Positions 8,112 to 16,662 of a stretch of DNA of 64,000 bases are shown one piece after another (position 1 is the stretch's first letter; every line of letters starts with the position of its first letter). The translations under genes and the position numbers were made by a program. The notes below the pieces were generated by a model, which saw only the letters and a program-made list of their open reading frames with translations, made no database searches and was not told where the DNA came from. The DNA is from Pelotomaculum sp. (lineage in GTDB: Bacteria; Bacillota; Desulfotomaculia; Desulfotomaculales; Pelotomaculaceae): NCBI GenBank assembly GCA_003489345.1, contig DNIT01000188.1:1-64000 (forward strand), in the 5' to 3' direction.

Positions 8112-8167
8112 CTCATTACTTGAAAGAGGATGACGTGCCGGTCATAAATTCTAAAGGATGGTTAAAT

Positions 8168-8713
8168 ATGAGAGCATTGGATGACCCAGCGCTTGAAAAA
8201 ATAGCGATGGAGCTTGAGAGAACGGAGAGGAAAGGGATTGATATTGTTCTATGTGCGTCTAAGGCCATAGGGGAAATCATGCAAATTACTGAAAAATACT
8301 TACCTGATGCAGTAACCGGGTTGATTGATGGAGATCTTGCTAAGGAAGATGCTCTTGAATTTGGTAGATTAGCAATGAGAATCACCGAAACGTCAAACAT
8401 TATTCATGAGTTTCTTGGCTCTAATTATAGGTTTCGCGTGTCCCCATATATTGAACCTTCAAAAGATGGAGGATCTAAACCAGTTGAAGTCCATAACAAA
8501 AGAGTAGATATTACAAAGGCTGTAAGGGTATCTGTTTTGAAACGAGACAACTACAGATGTCAATGGTGCGGAGCAACATCGTTTACCGCTGAATTAGTAA
8601 TTGACCATATTGTTCCAGTGGCGCGTGGTGGGAAAAACAATATCGAGAATCTACGCGTTCTTTGTAAAGATTGTAACGAAGGAAAGAGTTCAAAGCTGGA
8701 TGAAGACATTTAA
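8168..8713 (+). CDS. HNH endonuclease-like protein
   Basis: A 181-aa protein with a C-terminal HNH domain: CQWCG, then DHIVPVARGG, NLRVLC, and CNEGKSSK. These give two CxxC zinc pairs and the DH catalytic pair. The N-terminal half is helical and unassigned. The start at 8168 is chosen because it has AAAGGATGG at suitable spacing. The upstream TTG (8063) and ATG (8081) in the same frame lie in the antisense promoter and terminator. It lies in the accessory island inside the tail module. It could be a homing-type or stand-alone nuclease; target unknown. Confidence 0.7.
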   Translation: MRALDDPALEKIAMELERTERKGIDIVLCASKAIGEIMQITEKYLPDAVTGLIDGDLAKEDALEFGRLAMRITETSNIIHEFLGSNYRFRVSPYIEPSKDGGSKPVEVHNKRVDITKAVRVSVLKRDNYRCQWCGATSFTAELVIDHIVPVARGGKNNIENLRVLCKDCNEGKSSKLDEDI

Positions 8714-8780
8714 TGCAGTGATGGAATTAATAAGAAATTGGGAGCCCATTCAGCAGGTTAGGAAAACAGGTTAACCCTAA

Positions 8781-8806
8781 AACGCCTCCGGGCGTTTTTC
8801 TTTTTG
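8781..8806 (+). terminator. Intrinsic terminator
   Basis: AACGCC-TCCG-GGCGTT followed by TTTCTTTTT, after the HNH gene. Confidence 0.8.
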
Positions 8807-8846
8807 GTTTTTTAAACAAACGCCCCTATTGAAAGGTCGTGTCAAT

Positions 8847-9071
8847 ATGCAAAAAATATATGTCCAGCGCATAGAAAATCTGGTTGACATCGAAGATAAG
8901 ATATTTGAAATCCACGGTATCAGTGCAGCGTTAAATGCCGCCCTAGTTCAGGAGGTTACCGTGCAAGACTTGAAGGGCATTGCAGTCGAATTGCACGAAA
9001 AGATAACAGATTTATCCAAGATGGAAATAAGGGTATCAACACGAGAAATGAGTTTTAATAAGGATAATTAA
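8847..9071 (+). CDS. Small hypothetical protein
   Basis: A 74-aa helical, acidic protein (MQKIYVQRIENLVDIEDKI start) with no recognised domain. The ATG at 8847 follows GAAAGG by 10 nt. Its 3' end overlaps the convergent gene at 9055-9324 by 17 nt. It lies between a terminator and an opposing gene, so it is a one-gene unit. Confidence 0.55.
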   Translation: MQKIYVQRIENLVDIEDKIFEIHGISAALNAALVQEVTVQDLKGIAVELHEKITDLSKMEIRVSTREMSFNKDN

Positions 9072-9324
9072 GCGTTAGTTTGGCAGAGTTAAGCAAGGGA
9101 CACCTATCTCCATTATCGCCTTTTCCATCACAGAAGAATCCGTCGTATTCATTTTGTTTTTTTATTTCCTTGCGATAGATAATATCTGATATTGGACAAC
9201 TAACAGAGTATAAAACAGCTATCCCAGAATCTTTTTCAGGCAAGCGATACCTTGCTCTTAATGACACATCAACGAGCCATTTGGGGCAATATCCGTGTAT
9301 GTATTTATATGTAAAATAAACCAT
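9055..9324 (-). CDS. Small Cys-containing protein, minus strand
   Basis: An 89-aa protein on the opposite strand to the tail operon. It has a clear SD (AAGGAG, 8 nt before the ATG). Cysteines at GYCPKW, VSCPIS, FFCDG and RCPLL could form a metal site. A perfect 8-bp inverted repeat (9374-9392) lies upstream. Function unknown; its own promoter and opposite strand suggest expression in the lysogen. Confidence 0.55.
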   Translation of the reverse strand: MVYFTYKYIHGYCPKWLVDVSLRARYRLPEKDSGIAVLYSVSCPISDIIYRKEIKKQNEYDGFFCDGKGDNGDRCPLLNSAKLTLNYPY

Positions 9325-9373
9325 TAACTACACTCCTTACTACTAATGTTTATTATCTAACGCACTATTCTGC

Positions 9374-9392
9374 AAGGAAACATAGTTTCCTT
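9374..9392. promoter_or_regulatory. Palindromic operator candidate
   Basis: AAGGAAAC-ATA-GTTTCCTT, a perfect 8-bp inverted repeat. It is flanked by TTGCA-type -35-like hexamers pointing both ways: TTGCAG on the minus strand, and TTGCAA at 9393 on the plus strand with TAATCC 17 nt downstream. Confidence 0.45.
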
Positions 9393-9496
9393 TTGCAAAT
9401 AATGTAGAATCTGTTTAATCCAATATACCCGTTCGGGATCGCATGGCCAGCGAAAAGCGTCTCCCTCCAGCGCCTGCCTGAGCGGGTTTAATTTTT

Positions 9497-9526
9497 AAAT
9501 CTCCCTTACTTTGGGGAGATTTTTTT
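9497..9526 (+). terminator. Intrinsic terminator
   Basis: AAATCTCCC / GGGGAGATTT stem with a 7-nt loop and a T run, just before the antirepressor-like gene. Confidence 0.75.
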
Positions 9527-9558
9527 ATGGAGGAAATAAAAAATATGGAGTGGTAAAA

Positions 9559-10326
9559 ATGAAAACACAGTTAATTCCTTTTAGCGGGCAACAGGTGCAA
9601 GTGAATGAAGCGGAAGTTAATGGAAAGATTCAGCGGGTTATTACCTTTCGAGAAATTAGCAGCGCCTTGGGTCTTGATATTCGCGTAATAAGAAGGATTG
9701 TAGCAAAAGACAAAGATCTGTTTGAACCCCTGAAGGGGGTGACCAAAATGTCCACCCCTGGGGGCGAGCAATACACAAGTGTATTAACAAGGGATGGTGT
9801 TGTAGCGCTGCTGGTCAAATTATCAGCTGGTCACGTAGCGCAAGCAAAACGAGATATTATTATTGGCTTCCAGCGCTGGGCCATTGAAACCCTTGGCGAG
9901 GTCATGGATGGAACCTACAAAGACGCTTATATGCTTCGCCTGCAGCTTGAGATCGACCGTTTGAGGCTTGAGGGAGATATCCAGGTTAAGGCCGGGATTA
10001 TCCGGGTGGTTGAAAAGTATGGCGACAGACTTTCAGGAAGCGAACTTATCCCCTTGGTATCCGGCATTCTGGGTAAAGACATACCTGTTGAGCGAACATA
10101 CAGCGCTACCGAAATAGCTGAAATATTAAGCCATGAAACCGGTCGAAAAGTATCCGCTATTAAGATTGGAAGGTTGGCAAAGGAATTAGGACTACGGGTA
10201 GACGACGGCGAGAATGAATACACCCTCATAACGGTGACTAAGGCCGCACATACAGACAAGGTAGTACAGCAGGTGAAATACAAAAAAGCCGGGGTGGATT
10301 TAATCCGCCAGGCACTTGTAAACTAA
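9559..10326 (+). CDS. Antirepressor-like phage regulatory protein
   Basis: A 255-aa protein. The N-terminal part (about 1-115) resembles the P22 antirepressor N-terminal type: VITFREISSALGLD, then VLTRDGVVALLVKLS and AKRDIIIGFQRWA. The C-terminal part (about 180-250), YSATEIAEILSHETGRK and IGRLAKELGLRVDD, looks like an HTH-containing antirepressor/KilA-C type region. The ATG at 9559 has GGAGTGG upstream. It is framed by terminators on both sides inside the tail region, so it is likely a separately controlled regulator. Whether it works on the XRE repressor here is unknown. Confidence 0.6.
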   Translation: MKTQLIPFSGQQVQVNEAEVNGKIQRVITFREISSALGLDIRVIRRIVAKDKDLFEPLKGVTKMSTPGGEQYTSVLTRDGVVALLVKLSAGHVAQAKRDIIIGFQRWAIETLGEVMDGTYKDAYMLRLQLEIDRLRLEGDIQVKAGIIRVVEKYGDRLSGSELIPLVSGILGKDIPVERTYSATEIAEILSHETGRKVSAIKIGRLAKELGLRVDDGENEYTLITVTKAAHTDKVVQQVKYKKAGVDLIRQALVN

Positions 10327-10354
10327 ACACTCTCACGCGAGGGTGTTTTTGTTT
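10325..10354 (+). terminator. Intrinsic terminator
   Basis: AACACTCTC-ACGC-GAGGGTGTT followed by TTTGTTTT. It closes the accessory island before tail genes resume. Confidence 0.75.
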
Positions 10355-10376
10355 TGCTGAAAGGAGGTAATCCCCC

Positions 10377-10700
10377 ATGTCCTATTACACAATTCCTCTT
10401 ACATCGGACCCGAGTCAAAATTTCACATGCACGATCCCGGTCGATGGCAGAAATATCACCCTGCGGTTTCGCATTAACTACAACGACATTGCTGGATACT
10501 GGTGGATGTCCATAACCGACTCAAGTGGCGCTCTTCTCATCGACAGCTTGCCCTTGCTGACCGGTCAAAACATCTTAGGCCAATATCAATATTTGGGCAT
10601 AGGAAGCGCTTATTTGTACAATAACGGATCTTCTGAGGATAACCCTGACAATACCAACCTGGGCACAGATTTCCTGCTGATATGGGGCGACAGCGAATGA
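10377..10700 (+). CDS. Baseplate plug protein (Pam3 gp18-like)
   Basis: A 107-aa beta-rich protein: YYTIPLTSDPSQNFTCTIPVDG, then LRFRINYNDIAGYWWMSI. This is the usual pattern of the small baseplate plug family found before the hub gene in simple contractile baseplates. Strong SD AAAGGAGG. Its position between Dit-like and hub genes supports the call. Confidence 0.7.
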   Translation: MSYYTIPLTSDPSQNFTCTIPVDGRNITLRFRINYNDIAGYWWMSITDSSGALLIDSLPLLTGQNILGQYQYLGIGSAYLYNNGSSEDNPDNTNLGTDFLLIWGDSE

Positions 10701-10713
10701 CGGAGGAGCGATC

Positions 10714-12117
10714 ATGTCTGATTCAAACTACATCATAAACAAGCTGGTGTCCCACGGGGTGCCGTATAACGATGCCTACGTTCTGGCTGCCGTAGGGTTT
10801 GCTGAATCAAGCTATTATACCGGGGCAATCGGAGATACCGCCTTAGCCCCCACAAACGGGCCGTCTATCGGAGTATTCCAAATCAACATAGCCGCACATG
10901 GACCAAAATTGGCCGCATGGACCGGCAGCAATGATAGAAATGTGTGGATAAGCTGGCTAAAAAACCTCGACAACAATATCTATGCCGCCTCGCAGGTTTA
11001 TTTTTCGCAGGGCCTGGGAGCCTGGTCCATGTACAAAAACGGCGGCTATAAACCATATCTAGGGCAAAACAAAACAGTGACCTATGGAGATTCAGGGACC
11101 GCGCAGACGCAAAGCGACGATACCGGTTTTTATGATTTTCGCCAGGACATAAAAATACCGGCCACGAACTACCAGGTTGTTTTCGGCAGCGCGGCCTACG
11201 GTGATACACTTTACGGGCGTAGGTACCGGGTGCTTGTTACTGCTAGCGAAAACGGGGAAACCGCCCTGGACGTGTCCGATCTGAAGTGCACTTTTAGTAT
11301 TGTAAAAACGATGTTTATTGAGCCGAATTATTCCGAGATAACAATTTTCAACCTTTCGGCAGAAACAGAAAACGCAATTATCCAAGAAGGCTACCGGGCA
11401 ATCATTGAAGCCGGTTACGAGGGGAGCCAATACGGGATTATTTTCGACGGCATTGTTGTTCAGCCGATACGTGACAAAGAGAACGGCACCGACTATAAAC
11501 TAACTCTTGTGTCGATGGATTCCGATACCTTTATGGTCTATAGCATGGTGAATTTCTCTGCCACACGAGGGCAGAATTCACGTTCGCAAGTGCAGAACAT
11601 AACGAACAAGGCCAGTGTTCCGAGTCAACTTGGTACGATATCACAGAATTTTTCAGACGCAAAACTCACCCGGGGAAAGGTCTACTTCGGAATGACGGCC
11701 GACTACCTGCGCCAGCTTGCGCAGTCCCAAAGCGGCACGTTTTACATGGAGGATGGTAAAGTAAATATCATCCGCGCAGATGACTATCCGGCAGATGAGA
11801 TCATTGATCTTACCCCGGAGAACGGACTCATCGGGGTGCCGACGCAGCAGGATTATGGCGTGAAGGCAAAGATGCTGTTAAATCCCAGGGTTAAGATTGG
11901 CTCATTGGTACACATAGACAACAGTTTGGTACGGAATCAGAAATACGAAATGGGGCAACCGGTCTATTTGTTGGACAATGACGGAATATACCGAGTGATC
12001 AAACTGACTCACACAGGAGACACCAGGGGAAACGATTGGTACACGGAAATTGAAACGGTTTCGCAGTCCGGTATTCTGCCGAGCACGATCTCTACCGGCA
12101 GCGCAAATCCGTGGTAA
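10714..12117 (+). CDS. Baseplate hub protein with N-terminal lysozyme-like domain
   Basis: A 467-aa fusion. Residues about 1-110 look like a lytic transglycosylase/lysozyme: VLAAVGFAESSYYTG with a candidate catalytic Glu, SIGVFQIN, and a SQGLGAW segment. Residues about 140-450 form the hub (KIPATNYQVVFGS, then FDGIVVQPIRD and IGVPTQQDYGVKAKMLLNP), matching the gp27-like hub of Pam3-type baseplates. The fused enzyme would cut peptidoglycan during injection. It lies between plug and spike genes. Confidence 0.72.
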   Translation: MSDSNYIINKLVSHGVPYNDAYVLAAVGFAESSYYTGAIGDTALAPTNGPSIGVFQINIAAHGPKLAAWTGSNDRNVWISWLKNLDNNIYAASQVYFSQGLGAWSMYKNGGYKPYLGQNKTVTYGDSGTAQTQSDDTGFYDFRQDIKIPATNYQVVFGSAAYGDTLYGRRYRVLVTASENGETALDVSDLKCTFSIVKTMFIEPNYSEITIFNLSAETENAIIQEGYRAIIEAGYEGSQYGIIFDGIVVQPIRDKENGTDYKLTLVSMDSDTFMVYSMVNFSATRGQNSRSQVQNITNKASVPSQLGTISQNFSDAKLTRGKVYFGMTADYLRQLAQSQSGTFYMEDGKVNIIRADDYPADEIIDLTPENGLIGVPTQQDYGVKAKMLLNPRVKIGSLVHIDNSLVRNQKYEMGQPVYLLDNDGIYRVIKLTHTGDTRGNDWYTEIETVSQSGILPSTISTGSANPW

Positions 12118-12129
12118 GGGGCGTAAAGC

Positions 12130-12675
12130 ATGAGGACCTTTGGTGAAAGAATAGATAGGGAAGATGAATTTTACCGTCGCCTATCTGACAAAATCAAAAA
12201 CGATATCCGGGTGGCAATACCCGGGATAGTGCAATCGTTTAATTCTGCGGAACAAACGGTTACGGTGCAACCGGTGCTCAGAGAAAGGGTCAGAGAGCAA
12301 AACGGTGATTTGTCCTTTGTAAATCTACCCCTATTTCTGGACGTTCCGATAATATTTCCCCGCGCCGGTGGTTTTGTTTTGACCATGCCCGTGCAACCAG
12401 GAGACGAATGCCTGGTTATTTTCGGGGACATGTGCATTGACGCCTGGTGGTCCAATGGCGGGGTGCAAAACCAGATTGAAAAACGAAGGCATGATCTATC
12501 GGACGGGTTTGCAATTCTGGGCGTATGGAGCCAACCGAGGCGCGTATCCGGCTACAGTTCTAGTTCGGCGCAGCTACGGACGGAGGACGGTGCAACTCGT
12601 ATTGATTTGCGGCCGGGAGAAATAGATTTGGTCGCGGATAGCGTGAAAATCAACGGTACGCCAATAGGGAGTTGA
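12130..12675 (+). CDS. Baseplate spike protein (Gp138/gpV-like)
   Basis: A 181-aa spike or puncturing-tip protein. VAIPGIVQSFNSAEQTVTVQPV, a LPLFLDVPIIFPRAGGF OB-fold segment and PGDECLVIFGD are characteristic of the Gp138 N-terminal domain, with a short beta-rich C-terminus for the needle. Its stop overlaps the region of the next start. Confidence 0.75.
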   Translation: MRTFGERIDREDEFYRRLSDKIKNDIRVAIPGIVQSFNSAEQTVTVQPVLRERVREQNGDLSFVNLPLFLDVPIIFPRAGGFVLTMPVQPGDECLVIFGDMCIDAWWSNGGVQNQIEKRRHDLSDGFAILGVWSQPRRVSGYSSSSAQLRTEDGATRIDLRPGEIDLVADSVKINGTPIGS

Positions 12676-12680
12676 TTAAT

Positions 12681-13040
12681 TTGCTCTACAGGAGACTTGA
12701 TGCAAGCGGAGATTATTCCTTTGGAAAGTCAAAACAGGATTTCCTCAGCGGCGCGGAAGCGGTAGCGCAGGCGGTCAAGACCAATCTGCTGCTCCTAAAG
12801 GGCGAATGGTGGGAAGATGTGGCGCAAGGATTGCCGCTGTTTCAAAGCATACTAGGACAGCCCGGAATTACAGAAAATATCAGGGCAGCTGATTTAATCA
12901 TCAAGGAGCGTATTGCAGCCACAAAAGGCGTTTCTTCAATTGATGATTTTCAAAGCGATTACAGCAGCCGCAATTATTCCATTGTCTGCACCATTACCGC
13001 TTACACAGGAGAAACAAGTACCGTGGAGGTGAGTTTGTAG
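12681..13040 (+). CDS. Baseplate wedge protein (gp25/W-like)
   Basis: A 119-aa protein with the YRRLDASGDYSFG start and the LLLLKGEWWEDVAQGLPLF motif of gp25-like baseplate wedge proteins. The TTG at 12681 has GGGAG 9 nt upstream. The TTG at 12672, overlapping the spike stop, is the alternative. Its stop overlaps the GTG of the J-like gene (TAGTG). Confidence 0.7.
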   Translation: MLYRRLDASGDYSFGKSKQDFLSGAEAVAQAVKTNLLLLKGEWWEDVAQGLPLFQSILGQPGITENIRAADLIIKERIAATKGVSSIDDFQSDYSSRNYSIVCTITAYTGETSTVEVSL

Positions 13041-14227
13041 TGGCCTATTTCGCTCCGTATGTTGATGAATCAGGGTTCCACATGCCAACCTATGCCGATG
13101 TCCGGGATGACCTCATAGTACAGGCAAAATCAATTTTTGGTCAGGATATCTACCTCGAAGCAGACAGCCAGGACTACCAATGGATATCAGCGGTGGCCCT
13201 AAAAATCTACGACACTTTTTTAGCCGCGCAACTTGCGTATAACAACAGAAGTCCCAGTTTCGCCATCGGGGCCGCTCTGGACGGGCTTGTTAAAATCAAT
13301 GGGATCGAGCGGAATCCTTCTACCTACTCTGCTCGTTTCTCTGCCTGTCCTGTAGTATTAGCCGGAACGGCAGGAACCACGATAAGCAACGGTATTATTC
13401 AAGATATCAGCGGTTACTACTGGAGCTTGCCCAGTTCCGTTGTGATACCTTCCGGCGGCAGCGCAACGGTAACGGCAACTTGTCAAACAGCGGGCGCGAT
13501 AGCGGCAAATCCAGGCGATATCAACATAATCACCACACCCACCTATGGGTGGACTTCAGTAAACAATTTGCTTGCGGCCACTATCGGCGTCGCGGTTGAG
13601 AAAGATTCTGCGCTGCGCATACGGCAAAGCATCAGCACGGCGCAACCGAGTCAAACCGTGCTGGAGGGAACAAAAGGAGCCATTGCGGCGGTTGACGGGG
13701 TAACCCGGTTTGAAGTCTATGAAAATGATACAAGCGAAGTAGACGCAAGCGGACTTCCGGCGCATAGCATTACGCCTGTTGTAGAAGGCGGAGAAGAGCA
13801 GGCGATTGCCGAGGCCGTATATTACAAAAAAGGTCCAGGCTGCTATACCAACGGAACAACTGAAGTAAATTTGACTGATTCATACGGACAGATTACGGCA
13901 ATTAGATTTTACCGGCCGGATTACGTGGATATTGATGCTGTAATTAATGTTAAACAGCTAACCGGTTATACATCACAAACAACGGCAGACATTAAATCTG
14001 CCGTTGTAGCATATTTGAACAGTCTGGCGATAGGAGACGATCTTGCTATTTCCAGCCTTTGGGGCGCGGCTCTTTCGGCCATGTCAAACCTGGCAAAGCC
14101 ATCTTTCTCAATTACTTCATTGACCGCGGCAAAACATGGAGGAGCACAGGCTACAGCTGACATTGCAATCGCATTCAACGAAGTGGTAAGGGGCAATTCT
14201 TCTTACATTACCATTAATGTGACTTAG
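13040..14227 (+). CDS. Baseplate J-like protein
   Basis: A 395-aa wedge protein of the baseplate J family. MPTYADVRDDLIVQAKSIFG and ALDGLVKINGIER are typical of the N-terminus. Then come VPSGGSA-type repeats and the core GTKGAIAAVDGVTRFEVYEND, followed by a periplasm-spanning style C-terminus. The GTG start overlaps the previous stop and has a GGAGGTGAG SD. Confidence 0.85.
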   Translation: MAYFAPYVDESGFHMPTYADVRDDLIVQAKSIFGQDIYLEADSQDYQWISAVALKIYDTFLAAQLAYNNRSPSFAIGAALDGLVKINGIERNPSTYSARFSACPVVLAGTAGTTISNGIIQDISGYYWSLPSSVVIPSGGSATVTATCQTAGAIAANPGDINIITTPTYGWTSVNNLLAATIGVAVEKDSALRIRQSISTAQPSQTVLEGTKGAIAAVDGVTRFEVYENDTSEVDASGLPAHSITPVVEGGEEQAIAEAVYYKKGPGCYTNGTTEVNLTDSYGQITAIRFYRPDYVDIDAVINVKQLTGYTSQTTADIKSAVVAYLNSLAIGDDLAISSLWGAALSAMSNLAKPSFSITSLTAAKHGGAQATADIAIAFNEVVRGNSSYITINVT

Positions 14228-14244
14228 CAGGGGTGGTGTCAAAT

Positions 14245-14817
14245 TTGGCTGATATACAAAAATATATAGACTTGATCACCTCACAGCACAAGGATAAGCC
14301 GAAGTTTATTGCGTGGCTGACGGCCCATCTGGATATCGCAGACGACGCTAAAAGCCTTCTGGATGCCCTTGATAACTATTTTGATATTGATAGCGCCGTA
14401 GGAACTCAGTTGGACATCCTGGGAGAAAAGATAGGCCGGGCCAGGGTGCTTACTTTTCAGCCGACGGACGGCTCCAGTCCCGTTCTTGAGGATGAAATGT
14501 ATAGGCTTATCTTGAAGGCGAAAATAGCGCAAAATCAATGGGACGGCACCATAAACCAGATCTATGATCTTTGGTACAGCATATTCGATCAGGTTTATCT
14601 GGTATTAAAAGACAATCAAAACATGACATTGGACGTTCTAATTCTTGGTTTATCTACCGATTTAGAAAAGGATCTGGTGGCAAACGGCTATATAATACCA
14701 AAGCCGCAGGGCGTGAAGATAAACTATGCGTATTCTGCGACGGAAATTTTTGCCTATGGCATGGATAATGACAATTTCAAAGGTTACGGCGAAGGGTATT
14801 GGCTGCAGTATCTTTAG
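14245..14817 (+). CDS. DUF2612 tail protein
   Basis: A 190-aa protein with DIQKYIDLITSQHKDKPKFIAW, LDILGEKIGRAR and MYRLILKAKIAQNQWDGT, the signature of DUF2612 baseplate-to-fibre linkers (comparable to gpI of P2-like tails). The TTG at 14245 has AGGGGTGGTG about 6 nt upstream, which is better spaced than the GTG at 14233. Confidence 0.75.
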   Translation: MADIQKYIDLITSQHKDKPKFIAWLTAHLDIADDAKSLLDALDNYFDIDSAVGTQLDILGEKIGRARVLTFQPTDGSSPVLEDEMYRLILKAKIAQNQWDGTINQIYDLWYSIFDQVYLVLKDNQNMTLDVLILGLSTDLEKDLVANGYIIPKPQGVKINYAYSATEIFAYGMDNDNFKGYGEGYWLQYL

Positions 14818-14832
14818 GGGAGGGGAATTTAA

Positions 14833-16116
14833 TTGGCTGGTAGCAATATATTTAAGGTCTTCAATGAGAGTTTCAGCAACGCTCAATCGAACGCTGACTA
14901 TTTAGCTGAAACGCAAAGAGTGAGCGGCCTTTCTGACGGAATTGCAAAAACCACGATGCACAACAAGCTTTTTAGGCAGCTATCTATTATGGTGGCGGCG
15001 CTGGGGGAAACAATCAAGAACGAGGGAGGTGTCGCTAGCGACGCAGACCTGACGGCTTTGGTTCAAGCTATTTCGGATTCTCTGATTTTGACATCACATT
15101 TCAACACGCATTTGTCCGATTATATTCGCCAGCCCGCATATGCCACTGCGACAGGCGCGGCGAATACCTACGCCGTGACGCTCAATCCTGCTCCCGGCTC
15201 ATACGTTGAGGGTATGGCAGTCGCGGTAAAAATAAACACCAACAACACCGGGGCATCGACACTCAACGTCAACGGGTTGGGTGCAAAGACCATAAAGAAA
15301 CCAAATGGGAGCGACGTTGTATCCGGAAACCTAAAGGCAGCCAGCGTTTACACAATGAGGTACAACGGCACAAATTTTATCTTACAGGGTAGTGATGCCG
15401 CCGGAAACGCTATACCTGCTAATGTGTCAGCCGGCAAGACCTTTTCAAATGATCAAGGGAGTGATCAAGTTGGTACGATGCCTTACCGGGGGGCAGTGGT
15501 GCTTACACCCGGAACCGCAAATCAGGCAATAGCCGCAGGGGAGCACAATGGCAGTGGCTATGTGCTGGGTGACCCTGACCTCGTAGCGGGAAACATCAAG
15601 TCTGGTGTAAATATTTTCGGCACTACGGGCAACCTGGCGCGACCAGGCATAAAGAGCATACAAAAAGGCACGGTCGCCGTTGGGGTGACTTCTGTCACCA
15701 TTAGTGCCGTAGATACAGCTAAGAGTGTTACTTTATATAACTTCAAACCCAATGGAAGCAAAAACCTTTCAATAAATGACCCAATGGGCCGCGTTCACCT
15801 GGCGAATTCAAATACTCTTGAAGTTGGGGGCTCTTGTTATTCCGAGTTGTATTGGATGGTTATAGAATTCGAGGAAGGAGTATCTGTTCAGCGGGGTATG
15901 GCAAACCCAAACAATGGCGCCGTCACAATAAGTTCGGTCAATGTTAATCGTTCAATACCTATCTTTAGCGGTAGTGATTCCAGTTCTGAGCTTGAGGCTG
16001 GTTGTGTCTATGCGTGGTATGCGGGGTTATACTTGTCGTCTGGCACCCAGTTATCATTTCGAACAGACTCGTTATACCCATTCTATTTATGGTGGCAGGT
16101 CATCACATTTCTATAA
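14833..16116 (+). CDS. Tail fibre protein
   Basis: A 427-aa fibre protein. The N-terminus about 1-90 probably docks to the baseplate. A VTLNPAPGSYVEGMAVAVKI block and TNNTGASTLNVNGLGAKTI are typical of phage fibres. Residues about 180-270 carry a DQVGTMPYRGAVVLTPGT type repeat seen in fibre shafts, and a Tyr/Ser-rich C-terminus is the likely receptor-binding tip. The TTG start follows GGGGAGGGG. Confidence 0.7.
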   Translation: MAGSNIFKVFNESFSNAQSNADYLAETQRVSGLSDGIAKTTMHNKLFRQLSIMVAALGETIKNEGGVASDADLTALVQAISDSLILTSHFNTHLSDYIRQPAYATATGAANTYAVTLNPAPGSYVEGMAVAVKINTNNTGASTLNVNGLGAKTIKKPNGSDVVSGNLKAASVYTMRYNGTNFILQGSDAAGNAIPANVSAGKTFSNDQGSDQVGTMPYRGAVVLTPGTANQAIAAGEHNGSGYVLGDPDLVAGNIKSGVNIFGTTGNLARPGIKSIQKGTVAVGVTSVTISAVDTAKSVTLYNFKPNGSKNLSINDPMGRVHLANSNTLEVGGSCYSELYWMVIEFEEGVSVQRGMANPNNGAVTISSVNVNRSIPIFSGSDSSSELEAGCVYAWYAGLYLSSGTQLSFRTDSLYPFYLWWQVITFL

Positions 16117-16130
16117 GGGAGGAGTATTTT

Positions 16131-16373
16131 ATGATTTATGCACAATTGAATGAAAATAACATTTGCATTGGTGTATCCCAGTTATCTGGCACGGTCGAAG
16201 CACCGAATATGATCCAAATCGATACCATAGATACGGATAAAATCTGGCGCAAGTACGAAAACGGGCAATGGTCAGCCGAGAAATACGAACCGCAGAGCAC
16301 AGCTCCGTTGACTGAATTTGAGCAGCTCCGCGCTGACGTTGACCAACTGATTATCTCATCTCTGGGGGTGTAG
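16131..16373 (+). CDS. Small tail-fibre-associated protein
   Basis: An 80-aa protein starting at the ATG after GGGAGGAG. MIYAQLNENNICIGVSQLSG, the IWRKYENGQWS segment and the FEQLRADVDQLIISS ending are seen in small proteins placed between fibre genes and XkdX in Bacillota phages. Probably a fibre or chaperone accessory. Confidence 0.6.
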   Translation: MIYAQLNENNICIGVSQLSGTVEAPNMIQIDTIDTDKIWRKYENGQWSAEKYEPQSTAPLTEFEQLRADVDQLIISSLGV

Positions 16374-16376
16374 CTA

Positions 16377-16508
16377 ATGTCTCCAATGTATCCTACGCTG
16401 GAAAGGTTGTACAACGAGGGCAAGCTGAACGCGACGCTGCTTAATAATGCGGTGGCGGTTAAAGGGTGGATCACTGAGCAAGAAAAGCAGCAAATCATAG
16501 CTGGATAA
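16377..16508 (+). CDS. xkdX: XkdX family protein
   Basis: A 43-aa protein matching the XkdX family: YPTLERLYNEGKL, then NAVAVKGWITEQEKQQIIAG. The ATG at 16377 lies 8 nt after GGGGGTG, and 3 nt follow the previous stop. XkdX proteins end the fibre module in many Bacillota phages, just before the lysis genes, as here. Their exact role is unknown. Confidence 0.75.
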   Translation: MSPMYPTLERLYNEGKLNATLLNNAVAVKGWITEQEKQQIIAG

Positions 16509-16633
16509 ACAAGAGCGCAAGGCCCCCGCACGGGGGTGGGGACCTCCTGCGGGGTTGCGGATGGGGCTCCGCGCCTTGCAAGACTATTGTACCTGAGTAA
16601 CTGGGCGGCGTCCATGGGAGACGTTGCCTTTTT
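16509..16633 (+). ncRNA. GC-rich structured RNA ending in an intrinsic terminator
   Basis: Very GC-rich stretch with no ORF. An outer helix GCAAGGC (16517-16523) / GCCTTGC (16573-16579) encloses a perfect hairpin CCCCC-GCAC-GGGGG and a second CCTCC/GGGG-type stem, suggesting a multi-stem fold. It ends in a 9-bp terminator stem, 16604-16612 with 16620-16628, followed by TTTTT. It could be only a complex 3' end of the tail operon, or a separate small RNA. Confidence 0.5.
16604..16633 (+). terminator. Intrinsic terminator after tail operon
   Basis: GGCGGCGTC / GACGTTGCC stem (two G-U pairs) with loop CATGGGA and TTTTT. TGC TACAAT at 16633-16641 just after it may serve as an extended -10 for the lysis genes. 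Confidence 0.75.
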
Positions 16634-16662
16634 GCTACAATTTTACAGGGGGTGGGAGTGGG

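Noticed and set aside
8063..8167. Longer HNH protein from TTG 8063 or ATG 8081
   Set aside because: This part contains the antisense promoter and a terminator, while ATG 8168 has a good SD.
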